Shown: positions 37,695-49,223 of the stretch, piece after piece
Layout: every line of letters starts with the position of its first letter
Numbering within the stretch: the stretch's first letter is position 1
Source of the DNA: Silene conica
Taxonomy: Eukaryota > Streptophyta > Magnoliopsida > Caryophyllales > Caryophyllaceae
Assembly: GCA_029255685.2 (NCBI GenBank)
Contig: CM055311.2
Location: 9,421,031 to 9,485,030, forward strand
Direction: 5' to 3'
Length of the DNA: 64,000 bases
Translations under genes and position numbers: made by a program
The notes under the pieces: model-generated
Told to the model about the DNA's origin: nothing
What the model saw: only the letters and a program-made list of their open reading frames with translations
The model's database searches: none

Positions 37695-37810
37695 AAACAA
37701 GAGTTAGTTCAAGTGGTAAGAGTTTTATTTCTTCAATCATGAAATTAGGGGTTTGAATTACCCACGATAATAATAATGAGCTCCTTTAAACCAACCAAAA
37801 AAAACCACTA
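37695..37810 (+). repeat. SINE-like element with pol III A and B boxes
   Basis: TAGTTCAAGTGGTAAGAG (A box) and GGGTTTGAATTACCC (B box) are spaced about 40 bp apart, as in tRNA-derived SINEs. An A-rich tail follows at 37796-37806. It is short and its 5' start is approximate. Confidence 0.5.
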
Positions 37811-37838
37811 AGATATAGACTTACTACTTTACTAGGCA

Positions 37839-38878
37839 ATTTAGACCGTCAAACAGGTGGGTTACGGGTCGGGTAGATACCAATTCGTTTAAAATACGGG
37901 TCAGGTTTATTTCGGGTCGGATAAAATACAAGTCAAGTAAATACGGGTTTTAGGTCAGGTCGGGTTCGAGTAAAAAAACGGGTCAATCAACATCTTTTTC
38001 TCGCATTTTTAAAAACTTCTTTTATATCGTAATTTCTATCATTTATACGTTTTCTCTCATCTTGCTCGTCTTAGTCAACTTAATTGTCACCATTCTCGCC
38101 ATCAACACCATCACGAGCGTTATTATCGTCATCATCACCCTCACTAACTCGCTAAGTACGACAATGAGACTCAAATAAGATAACAATGATTACGTGACAT
38201 GTGATTTGAGGTGATGAGGTGCCAATGTTAATGTGGAATGCGGCACAGTTTGACGTAATACGACAAAAGTGACGGTATGACACACACCTCGAGGGGAAGA
38301 TGTGGCATGTGGTCCTAAGCGATAAGGTGACAATGATGATGTGGAATGAGGTGAAAGTGACTATGGCACACATTTCGAGGTGATGATCTAGCATGTGGTC
38401 CATCAAAATGATGAGGTGACAGTGCTAACGTGGAATTTTATTTGGCATACTACACTGAAAGTGATGACGTGACACACACTTCAATGTGATGACGTGGCAT
38501 TTGGTACGAGTTGATTAAGTTGGCGGTGCTGGCGTGGAATGCAATTCGATGTCATAAGGTGAAAGTGACGGCATGACACACACTTTGAGGTAATGATGTG
38601 GCATATTTTTTGAGATGATGACGTGACATACTGCATCTATATACATATTTCTTCTCAAACATTTATACGCCATCAATACCTATAAGACATTGTAGATTTT
38701 AAAAATGATATATTGTCTTGACCCAACGGTCAACTTGCCGCCGATCGGGCTTTGACCCGCCGTTTACGGGTCAAAACAGATTCGGTTATCTTTCGGGTTC
38801 GGGTTGAAAAAACGGGTTATTTACAGGTTACTTACGGGTCGGGTTACTTTTTGGATCGGGTTACTTTCGGATCGGGTC
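37839..38878. mobile_element. Unclassified element with GGGTCGGGT-rich ends
   Basis: Both ends are rich in ACGGGTCGGGT words (37856-37985 and 38740-38880). The middle holds a degenerate minisatellite of about 60 bp with GATGACGTGGCA and GTGACACACA words (38150-38640). The block is flanked by a 17-bp direct repeat with one mismatch (37822-37838 and 38879-38895). The open minus-strand frame 38406-38152 is only the minisatellite. The ends recall non-autonomous hAT-like elements, but the flanking repeat is too long for hAT. Confidence 0.45.
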
Positions 38879-40988
38879 TACTACTCTACTAGGCATTAAG
38901 TACCTATAACCTCCTGAACATGACCTCCTTTGACATTACCCAATTAAAATCTTAACACTAATAGTAAACTTAATCCCATCCAAGATCACCTAAGCAAATA
39001 CACATCATTAAACTGTTGGAGTAGTGTCCTCCACAATAGTGTGTATACAATAATAAATCTCGTACAAGTAATATCAGGGATTTATATTTTATATATTTGT
39101 CAGCTGGTCAACGTTAATCGGTAATGATTGGCTGACCAGAGTTTGACATTACTGTCGTATGACGGCGGTGACCAGCTGATCCCTTTAGGTCACACCTATA
39201 GGATGATGCCCAAGTGGAAAAAATAATTATTTGTATAAGATACAAGTTAATTACTCCCTTTTTTAGGTTGACTTTTATTAGTCACGTGAATTTAATGTTT
39301 GATGAAGAGTAAAGTACTCGAGCCATAGGATTTTATTATTCAGTTATATGATAATTGAATAATAAATATAATACGATATTTAGTAATTACTCGTAATAGT
39401 TAATTTACTAAATATCTACGTATTTTGTATTATTTATGAGACGGAGGTAATTAGTGAATTAATGTTGCAAGAAGTTGTAAAATTAGCTAAACGGGTTTTA
39501 TAAGACTCATCTTGTGTTGAAAATGATAAAATGACACTTAAATGTTAAGTGTATTTTATTTACTACTTTGTATTATTTAAGTGTTAAATAATCAGATAAA
39601 TATTTTATTATATAAGATAATAAAATATACGACTTATAAGCATTGGAAGACATATGTTGAAAGACGAAATAAGACCTGGAATACCATATGTAAACCGAGA
39701 ATATGGAGATAATGTGACAATAATAGGTCTTTGTCTCCCACTCATGTTTATGAGTATTATAAGCTCATTTGTTTACATTTGATAGCCTATAAATAGGCTA
39801 CTATATATTCCACATATTCTTTGAGGAAAAATCTAGAGAATCAAAATCCTCTAAATACATACTCCTTATGTAAAGCCATTAAAGAGGAAAAAAAGAAGAT
39901 TTAAGATCTTCATCTTCAACCTCTAAAATTGATAAAAAGTTGATCAATCTTCATCAAAATAAATTTACAAAAATTAATATACTTCTTATCTATACCCCTT
40001 ACTAAAAAGTGGGTAAGACATGTTACTATTCATAATGAATAGTAACTTTTATTTTGTCTTCTAGCTAACAATAAAACATCAACACTATTTAATCGTCACA
40101 ATGCAACATTCATCCGATCATCACAATGCACACCTTTATTTCTTAATCTAGCAATAAAACATCAAGATAATAACCAATTAACAAAATAGGCAACAACTTA
40201 AATCATATCGTTCAGTAAAAAACAATGAATTTTGGTCATTTGCATTTACAGCCACTACATATATTATTAATCGACTTCATATTTCTGCACAAAATAAGCA
40301 TAGTCATTTAAACCTTGTTATATTATACGTACGACAAAAACCGAATATATATATTGAGATTAGCAAAATGTTTGTCACATTTCCCATTTATTATGCAAAT
40401 AAATATTATTTAACAATTTTATTATTACGATAGATATATTCGTTTTATAAAACACTGAGAATATTTTGACTGTACAAAATTTACCCTTTTTAAATTGTTT
40501 TGTAATTTTAATGTAATTATTGTGAATCGGGACACTTTAATATTTGTCCAAAATATACTCCATCGTGATTACTAATTATCTATACTTTTCGCAAAATAAT
40601 ATCTTGAGCCACTTAGACACTTAGCCAATTATGTTATTGCTATCAACTAAATTGCTACCTACATCTGCTTTAGGCAAAGGTTAACACATGGATACGCGTA
40701 AATCAATAAGTCTCCCTCGAGACAAATATATATGTCTTAAGTTAAGACGTGTCAAGTAATATCCACTTGTACGAATAAGACAAAACTAAAAAGGTTTAGG
40801 GAAGAACAAAAAGTTTGTCATATATATGCAAATTGGTCATTATTTGGCTCGTCTTAAACTTAATACAGATACTTTTGACTTAAATTAAATAAGAATTTAT
40901 GTGCCTAAATTATGTAAGTTATTATTTACTAAATTGACACTTACATTAGTTTAGGCAAATGATAACTAATGGATAGGCGTAGATTATC

Positions 40989-41170
40989 TTTTTTTGACGA
41001 CGAGGGGATTGAATCCCCCGGGCCTATACATTCCCGTGTTACCACATAGACCATGTAAGCCACCCCTTTCGGGGGCCATACCGGCCAAGTGATCATCACC
41101 CCCGTGATTCGAACCTGAGACCTCCCAACTCCTGCCTTTGGCAAGTTTCAAAGTTTAACCCAGAACCATT
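40989..41170 (-). repeat. SINE-like repeat, longer copy
   Basis: On the minus strand a pol III B box, GGTTCGAATC (near 41110), follows an A-box-like TTGCCAAAGG. The body is shared with 32128-32255 and the end is GTCAAAAAAAG. An A-rich end and an internal promoter support a tRNA-derived SINE. The exact 5' start is uncertain. Confidence 0.5.
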
Positions 41171-41479
41171 GGTTGCTATCAACTAAATTGTTTTTTTTTT
41201 ACCAAAACCACACACCCAACTTCCTTCTCCATATCTTCCTTCTCAAACTACCATCTTCCTTCCATGGCGATCAGCTTACGTACCTCTGTAAAACTTAGAA
41301 TCACTGATTGCTTATTGGTGATAGATAACCAGTATAGTATGGCGGCTGAAATTTCGAATGATATGGGGTTTGTTTCATCATTTTTAGCCTACGATTAAGA
41401 TAACCAGTATATTATTCGTAAGCCAATCTTTGAGACTCAAACAAGTTATAATTAAGAACGAGGCTCTCCATCTTTATCT

Positions 41480-41620
41480 CAACTATGAAATAAAAAGGAT
41501 TTGATGATTCCATCAGGGTGTACAATGAAATGCCTCGACGAATTTAATAATGTCATCAAAGTATTCGATGAAATGCCTCAACGAGGGGTCTTCTTAAAGA
41601 GTTACTTGTCACCTCAGTAG
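41480..41620 (+). pseudogene. Possible PPR gene scrap captured by the Helitron
   Basis: Two short translations, VYNEMPRR and NVIKVFDEMPQRG, about 60 bp apart in different frames, look like the VFDEMPxR signature of plant PPR proteins. No longer frame exists. Helitrons often capture gene pieces, but the evidence here is only two short words. Confidence 0.3.
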
Positions 41621-41961
41621 GGATAAGTTGCCTAATATTGGTGGGAGTATGAAGCGTGAGTAATTGCTTAATCTTGACTTCCAGTCATTTTTAAGATGTT
41701 TTTTTGCTGGTTTTTGGCTTCAAACGTCTTCTCCTTATTCCCCAATAACAATCGTTTCTATAAAATAATTCATGTTTAGTTGTATGGATTTCAAGGGGAA
41801 AAAGGTGCAAAAAAAAAGATCTCTTGCTGATAATAGATTGTATCACTGAAATTTTGGCGGCCCACTAAAGTATAGTGTACTATGATTACATAGGATTTTA
41901 CAAAACCTATGAGTTTAACCTATAATAATGTAATTTAGTGGGCCTTCCAATTAATGACTTA

Positions 41962-42209
41962 GGACATGTTCTTTCTGGCTTTTTAGAGCTAAACTGAACT
42001 GAACTGGACTTGACTGAACTGAATGAAGCTGAATTGAACTGAATCGAGCTGAACTGAACTGAACTGAACTGAACTGAGCTGAACTGAACTAAATTTAATC
42101 TAGCTGAACTGAACTGAATGAAGCTGAAATTAATAAAAGTGAATGAAGTTTAATAAAATTGAACTAAATAAATAATAATAATAATTATTATAGTACGCGT
42201 TTATTTAGC

Positions 42210-42261
<52 letters not shown>

Positions 42262-42720
42262 GTTTTGTTTGGTTAATAAAAGTTTGCGGTTTAAAAATAA
42301 TATTAATAAAATAAGTTATTAATAATTTCATTCGGATGGATATACTTGGTATAACAGTTATTATACAATATTAAAGTACTCAAGGAAAAACAAATTTAAA
42401 CATGGATGATAAAGAATGGATGAAACTCATGGACAAAGTTCGAAAAAAAAGGGCGTGTTATTGGTGTCCATAATGATCACACTAATGAAACACATCAAGA
42501 TGATATGAAAGTCAATAACGAAGCAACACAGATAATGTGTTTCGTGTTAATGATATCTATATTTTCAAGATTATGATTTCGATTGTGTTAACAAATATTA
42601 CTATTTAAATGTTATCAAATTTTACTTCACAAGTACATTTTTCTCTACTCTCCCATGTTTCACTAATAATAATAATACTAATAACAATAATAATAATAAT
42701 AATATAATAATAATAATAAT

Positions 42721-42770
<50 letters not shown>

Positions 42771-43218
42771 ACAATAATAATAAAAACAACAATAATACTC
42801 CCTCTTATTCAGCCAATTCTTCCCCTTTATTTTTACCCACGGATTAAGAAAATGAATTTGGATCACACAAATTAACCTACCCCACATGAAATTAAATTTG
42901 GATCACAAAAAGCTTACCAAATAAGAAAAGAGGGAGGAAAATGTGATTATCACGAATAAGGAAATAGGGAAGATTAAGCTGAATAAGAGGGAGTAATTAA
43001 TAATTAATAAAAAAAAATAGAAAAATCAATAAATATAAAATAAGAATAACAACAACAACAACAATAATAATGTGGGTTGAACTTAATAAAACTGAGCTGA
43101 ACTGAACTGAACTGAATTATATGAATTGAACTGAACTGAACTGAGCTGAATAGAGCTGAGCTTAACTGAACAGAGTTGAACCGAAACGAGCTGAAAATAA
43201 GCCAGAAAAAACATGGCC
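41962..43218. mobile_element. Harbinger/Tourist-type element with CTGAACTGAA repeats
   Basis: The ends are GGACATGTTCTTTCTGGCTT and, on the other strand, GGCCATGTTTTTTCTGGCTT, flanked by TTA on both sides (41959-41961 and 43219-43221). The subterminal parts are long runs of CTGAACTGAA/GAGCTGAA (42000-42130 and 43090-43195). The core holds (TAA)n runs (42178-42262, 42663-42720) and a (TA)n(CA)n run (42722-42770). A shorter relative sits in the deacetylase intron at 54809-55034. Confidence 0.8.
42798..42993. mobile_element. Stowaway MITE nested in the Harbinger element
   Basis: This is a 196-bp element with terminal inverted repeats CTCCCTCTTATTCAGC and GCTGAATAAGAGGGAG. It is flanked by TA on both sides (42796-42797, 42994-42995), the Tc1/mariner target duplication. 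The CTCCCTC start is the Stowaway signature. It has no coding sequence. Confidence 0.9.
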
Positions 43219-44191
43219 TTAAGGTAGCTAATGCCTTACATGTGATATATTTTTTAAGCATTGAGATCACTTGCGGCAAAAGCAATAACTTTGGAATTTA
43301 AAGACTAATCACGTCAGCTGACCAAGTATGGTTACATCTTACAATTAGAGGAGGTAATTAGGTGATTTGAGTTAACATGTAGAGTTCTACATTGGTTTGG
43401 GCGGGCTTGCTTTGTTAAACCATCAGCTTAAGTTTCTTCCTCAACTAATACACCAATAAGGTCTTAATAGCATTCCGTCTACAATTCACGCCTGTCGCCG
43501 CATATTATGGCTCGCTTGCAAATAATTGTCATAAACTTAGTTCATTTGTAAGGAGTTAATAGGGAAGACCTTCAAATATTACATACAAGCTAATTTCTAA
43601 CCCAATGAGAAACTTCAACAGAGCCAAAGTATTGCTATATACGTAGTACTTTCTTAGCCCTTCCTCTATTTTCCATTAATGGTAAAACTTTTGCCTCTTT
43701 AATGTTATACACAACGTTCGTAATTATCGGCGTTGAGATAGTCAAGTAGAGCCAATAGACAACAATACGAAATATATGAACTGATACTAATTTCAATAGA
43801 CGAGTGACACTAACTTGGGGTACGGCGCGCGAAGCGTGCCGTACAACAACTAGTATTATCAAAGTAATAATATTTATAGTATAAAAAAACAAGGTTTACA
43901 CTAAACTATATCTAGTTAATATACTTAGTGTTTTTGGGCTAGACTTGGGTGCAACCAAAGGAGGTCACCTATTTTCGTGACTTGGGTTATGGAGAATCAT
44001 CCTACACTATTTTAGCTCAAGAACTACAAAGATAGGAGACATTTGTAGTGCCAAAAATGTCATCTAACCAATGTAAGGAATTTTCTTTCCTTCTCTTTTA
44101 TTTTGCATGCATGTAGAATTAGACCACCTTATGAAATTAGCTTGTAATTTTAATATCATTAGAGATTCTAATGAGGTCTAAATTCCTAACA

Positions 44192-46960
44192 AGTGGTATC
44201 AGAGCGTTGTTACATACATGCATGTTGTCTTAAGACGATTTTATGAGTTTATGAGATAAATTAGTAAAATTTATATTTTGATGTTAAAATTAGTTTTATC
44301 ACAAAATATGGTCTTGCATGTATATAATCTGGTCATATAGTGATATGGGTCAAATATTTAACTTATGTAAAAATTTATGACTTTTTTTTACTTAATATGG
44401 CATAAAATTGGAAGAACATGCTTTAAAATTGATTAAGAGTTAATTAATTAAGTTGCAGGTTAATTTTATGTATGCTTATTTGGAAATAATCATGTGCATG
44501 TTATATTTGTGATAAATAGAATTTTTTAAGTTAATGTGATTAATTTAGATAGTTTATTGATTTTTATAGGATAAAAATTGATATATAATGGTTATTTTAC
44601 AAATAAATATTTATTTAAATTTTGGGCACGAAGTTTTTTGATTTTTGGCTCCTGGAAATTGTTCCATAATGTTAAAATTTTTTGTTTTGAATTTATTTTA
44701 TTTTATGATTTAATTTGGAATTAAATCGTAAAATTGTTATTTACCGATAAATATTGTGATATATGTTTGAATCAATTTCATAACCATTTTTTTCCCACAT
44801 GCATGGCATTTTGGTACAAGACCATAATGTATAAAATTTTATTTTCCATAATTTTTATTAATTTAATGGATTGTTTTCATAATAATCATGAATTATTATG
44901 TTATTTTTATCATAAAATGTATTTTAAACCCATATAATGTCAAATTAATTATTGTGAGTAATCATTTTTGAGGTTGGATCAGATTATAATGAGTGAACCA
45001 TCTTAAAATTGTTTTAAGAATTGATTAGGAATGTTTAATGGTTAAAAATCCCGCTTAACAAGTTCGCATGATCGTTGTTGGTAAGTTGGACGATTTGGCA
45101 TGTTATATTTATTACAATGCATTTTATTATTCATATGTATGAATGTTTTTAAATTAATGTAATTTCACCTTATATGGCCATAGGTAGAAATTGGTATTAC
45201 CCGCAATGTATGGGAATACCGGTTTAATTTGTAATTTATTGAGATTTCGTATCGCTAATTTGTAATTAATTAATAGTTTTATTTTAGTTACAATTTGTAT
45301 AATAGGATATTGCCATGTAATTTTATATAAATAAGGGATGAATCGGCTCACCGTACCCGTGTTTATATAAAGATGGGTCTTGGAATCGTTTATATAATTC
45401 AGTGGGAGATCATTACATAAATGCATATTTACTGAAACTTGTTAAATTTATTTTTCAAGTATTTATTTACGATGAATGTTAAATTTCCCACTTATTCTGT
45501 TTATTATTTTATATCGCGCAATGACTATATATTTTCAACTCGCTCCTCCATTTATAGAATCGATAATCCGTTATACATGAAAAATAGTATTCTAAGAGTT
45601 TACGGCAACTTGTTTAATCGATTATTCATCTTTTCTCCAATTTACCACCATAACTAATTAGAAAAATGCATTTACTTTTGATCCTCATATTGTCCATTGT
45701 AAAGATCTCTTGTGAAGAGGATAAACTGGATTTTGCTTAAATCAAAAGTGTGTTGATTTTACAATATCATTTTATTTACAACAATATTACTACAATCTTA
45801 TTGCTCATGAGATAAATGATTATACATACTTAAATTGTTTAAGTACTTAAATCGTTGGGAACTGATTGGGAATATGATTTGCTTAAAATCATGATTAACC
45901 AATGACCACAATCACTTCACTAAGTTTCTTAAAAGTGAGTGAAAGCTATAAGAGGGATGTATATATATTAATAGTTAAGATAAGGACGAGGTTTAAAAGG
46001 AAATTTGGTTCAAGTATTTGGTTTAAGGCAAGGGTTAATAAGGATAAGCTATTGTGAATAGTAACACCAGGCCATAGTGCAAGGCTAATCCTAACCAAAT
46101 TTGTTGATATTTTAATTAAAATATTACATTAGTAAAAAAAAATACCCCTAATTTTTTAGAATAAAAAAGTTAGGTGTGACACCTAAAATGTTCCTTCTTC
46201 TCTAGATATCTATATGATTGACATTAGTTATACTTGTATCACTTCATCAATACGATAGAGGTTATAATAATTGTTATTAGTTCATAGGATAATAATCGTA
46301 TGAAAATTAGATTTTAACGAATGTCAACTATCTCGTAGAAAATGGAGCTAGAGTAGTTGTCATTTCATTATGAGGCTTATAAGGGTTATAAATATGTACT
46401 TAATCTAGTTTTGGGTTTAGAATTGTGCTATAATAAAAGTTTTATGTAAGACACATAGGGCTTCACTTATATGATATAAAACAAATATTGTACCCAAATT
46501 TGCCGTAATTTGATCTATGGCTATACCAATCTAAACGTTGTTTATTTTTCACCTAAACTAGATAAATTTATATATCATATAGAATATAAAAGGTTCATAA
46601 TTATTTTGGTGACCCCAATCTAATCTAAGTTCTGGATTGAAATTGCATTCAAAGACTATTGTAAAATAGGTCTTCATGAATCATTTGATTGTGAATCTTA
46701 TGATATATGTGAATCTTGTATTCAAAGCAAGATAAATCGTACCTTTGTTGTAAAGGAAATCGAGCATAAGATTATTCATCCTAATCACATATGGATGTGC
46801 ATGATCGAATAACAAATTCAATCAGAGTAGATTACATTTACTTCTTTTCTTTTACCATCAGTTTGGAAAGATAGTGGCGTATCTACTAAACGAGGTATAA
46901 AGAGAGACTCTTGATGAGATCAAAGAGGCTTTATAGTAAATATGATAACCAGTAAGACTA
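44192..46960 (+). mobile_element. Decayed internal region behind the Copia-type 5' LTR
   Basis: The primer-binding site is at 44194-44205. The sequence after it is AT-rich without long frames. A trace of gag-pre-integrase-like coding (with a CxxC motif) can be read near 46690-46760. It is a heavily decayed fossil with many breaks, and its right limit is not defined. Confidence 0.45.
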
Positions 46961-48542
46961 TAAGATCATAGTTTCACGTTCCGAACGTGGAAAGTATAAC
47001 TAAGTGATGACTTTTGTTTTTCACCAAAATAAATGTGATATGGTATCACAAGTTAACTTTATCTAACACACAATATTTGATAAGGCGTGGCAAGAAAGAG
47101 ATATCAAACCTATATGATATGGTTTGATTTTAGTCAAGTTTTATTGAACCACTTGATTATACATTTCTCCATTTTCATACTTCTCAAAGTTCACAAATTT
47201 CATCATCTAGAACTCATTTATTATCGGATCAAGGTAAGGATTTCTCCTACGCGTTCCTCTCGTGATTCCCGTCGCTTCTATCACTTTCGTTTTTCAAATC
47301 GGTACATTTCATTTCCGGGCTGTTTTGCCCTAAACTCGAATTTAGGCATCTAATCTGTGTTTTTATGCTTTTAGGAGTCAATTTGGAGAACTCGGAGGTT
47401 GACTCGTACATTGTAGAAGAAGAAAGCGAAGTCTAAAGCATTTGAGGTGACGATAATGAGAAACTCGGCCTATTTTTGTTAAGCATATTATGTGATGTTG
47501 TTGTGATTTCATGAAAGTTGGTATGTTTTATGATTCTTAACATCTTTATTGTGTTATACAAAATGATTTCTATGAAGAATTTATGATGAATTTGATATGA
47601 GAGTTGAATATGGAGTATACATGAAAGATGGGTTTAATTTTGGGGATTTGATGTAAGTTCATATAATGGATATTTGTTTACATGTTCTTATGCTTATTTG
47701 ATATCATAAACATGATGGGACTGTTGAGATGTTGATTAGAAACATGTATAGGACGCTTTATTGAAGAATTGGAATAGATTGAGAATGGCGAAATGGCGAT
47801 TTTCGTGTTCAGAGCCTCTGAGCCGGTAGGCCGACCGGCAGTCGGTCGACCGTCTGAGAAGCTATTCTTGTTGTGTTTGCGTTTGTAGGAAAATCAGTGA
47901 TGGGGCTCCCAGCCGGGTGCCGGCCGCCGGTCCACCGGCTGAGAGACCCTAATGGATGTTTGGTTTTGAGAAAAAGCTAGGGAAAAGGATTCCTAGCCAG
48001 TAGGCCGGCTAAGGATCCCTTCCAATTGTAGAAACTTAGTATGAGGTAGGATTCTCAGCCGGGTGGCCGGCAGCCGGTCCACCGGCTGAGGACCCTTTCC
48101 TCTTTGGAATTTGTATAGGCTGCTCATGGGATTGGACTCCCAGCCGGCCGAACGGCAGACGGTCTGGTAGCCAGCTGAGAGCCTTGTTCTCATTAAAAGT
48201 TGTTTAACTTTTGATCGGTTCATCCGATTTGATTGGTTCTTCTTCCGTGTGACTTGTATGCTTGTAAGCTATCATATGTTAGACGGTAATCTAGTAAGTA
48301 AGACTAGGACATAGTTTTGGTTGTAGTGCATATCGGAATATGTCTGAGTCGGGACCTCTAGAGTACGATATGTACTGTTGGATGATGCGTATCGAACTAT
48401 GTCTGAGTCGGGACCTCTAGTTTGATACGTGCGTGTGTGTCGCGTGACGGACATGTCTGAGTCGGGACCTCTAGTCGGGACCTCTAAGCCGTTACCTCTC
48501 TTTCGTAGCCTAGTTGGTGCGTTATAGTACTAGACATTCACG
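46961..48542. mobile_element. Probable LTR fragment with hairpin-forming GC-rich repeats
   Basis: The sequence has no coding potential but shows LTR-like composition. Four to five GC-rich, self-complementary blocks of the form CAGCCGG...CCGGCTG(A) lie at 47820-48182. Four copies of TGTCTGAGTCGGGACCTCTA lie at 48340-48490. It resembles the kind of short repeats seen in Ty3/Gypsy chromovirus LTRs, but I found no certain ends, so the class is a guess. Confidence 0.35.
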
Positions 48543-49184
48543 CGCCCAGATATATCGTACGCCGTGCAACAACTGTGCATCCATATGCATGACCCGAGGG
48601 AAGTCCACTTTGAAGCATTAAAACGGATACTCTGTTACCTTAAAGGTACGAAAAATTTTGGCTTACACCTTCCTGTGTCGCAAACCTCGTCCCTAGTAGC
48701 CTATACCGACGCCGACTGGAGTGGATATCCGGACTCCCAACGCTCCACATCCGGGTATTGTGTATACTTGGGCGATAATTTAATATCATGGTCCTCTAAA
48801 CGGCAAGCAACCGTCTCACGCTCTAGTGCCGAAGCCGAGTACCGTGGTGTAGTAAACGCAGTTGTCGAGACCTGTTGGATTCGTAACTTGCTGCTCGAGC
48901 TTCAATGCCCCATTCGAAACTCAACTGTAATTTATTGTGACAATGTCTCGGCCATCTACTTCTCTGGTAACCCGGTCAACCATCAACGTACTAAGCACAT
49001 TGAAATTGACATTCATTTTGTCCTGGAAAAGGTCGCTCTTGGTCAGGTAAAGGTGCTCCATGTTCCGTCCAGATACCAATATGCGGATATTTTCACGAAA
49101 GGCCTGCCCAAAGTACTATTCGATGATTTCCGTTCTAGTCTCAGCATTCGTCCTCCTCCCGCTTCGACTACGGGAGGCTATTAG
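48543..49184 (+). pseudogene. Copia RNase H fragment (Ale/Retrofit-like)
   Basis: An open piece encodes the C-terminal part of a Copia polyprotein: the end of reverse transcriptase (RPDISYAVQQL), then RNase H with AYTDADWSG, SRSSAEAEYRG and IYCDNVSAI, then TKHIEIDIHF and ADIFTKGLP. RQATVSRSSAEAEYR is typical of the Ale/Retrofit lineage. Everything before it is absent, so it is a truncated fossil. Confidence 0.8.
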
Positions 49185-49195
49185 AATATAAAATA

Positions 49196-49223
49196 TTAGG
49201 TTTTAACCCGTGAAACTCACGGG
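49196..49223 (-). mobile_element. 3' end of another Helitron (minus strand), same hairpin stem as the large one
   Basis: On the minus strand the hairpin CCCGTGA/TCACGGG (49223-49207) is followed by TTAAAACCTAA ending at 49196, with a T as next base: a CTAA|T Helitron terminus. The stem equals that at 12048-12065. The element would extend rightwards. I could not find its TC start before the solo LTR at 51077, so only the end is certain. Confidence 0.65.

Larger units (their letters stand above)
39989..43853 (+). mobile_element. Non-autonomous Helitron (3.9 kb) inside the Copia-type LTR
   Basis: It begins TCTATACCCC at 39989 after an A, and ends CTAG at 43850-43853 before a T. Near the end is an 11-bp hairpin, GTACGGCGCGC/GCGTGCCGTAC, with one mismatch and a GAA loop (43820-43844). 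The LTR sequence resumes on the other side. It contains no Rep or helicase. It contains a SINE-like repeat, a weak PPR-like scrap, and a Harbinger element with a Stowaway inside. Its hairpin differs from that of the large Helitron, so it belongs to another family. Confidence 0.75.
39014..44191 (+). mobile_element. Copia-type 5' LTR, opened by a Helitron insertion
   Basis: The LTR begins TGTTGGAGTAG at 39014 and ends CCTAACA at 44191. Directly after it is the initiator-Met-tRNA primer-binding site TGGTATCAGAGC (44194-44205), which identifies it as a 5' LTR. A TATA motif lies near 39787 (CCTATAAATAGG). A Helitron occupies 39989-43853, so the LTR itself is about 1.3 kb. I saw no matching 3' LTR in the window. 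This is a fossil; Copia is inferred from the primer site and LTR style. Confidence 0.7.

Noticed and set aside
38152-38406. 84-codon minus-strand His-rich frame
   Set aside because: It is a reading of the GTGACACAC/GATGACGTGG minisatellite, not a gene.
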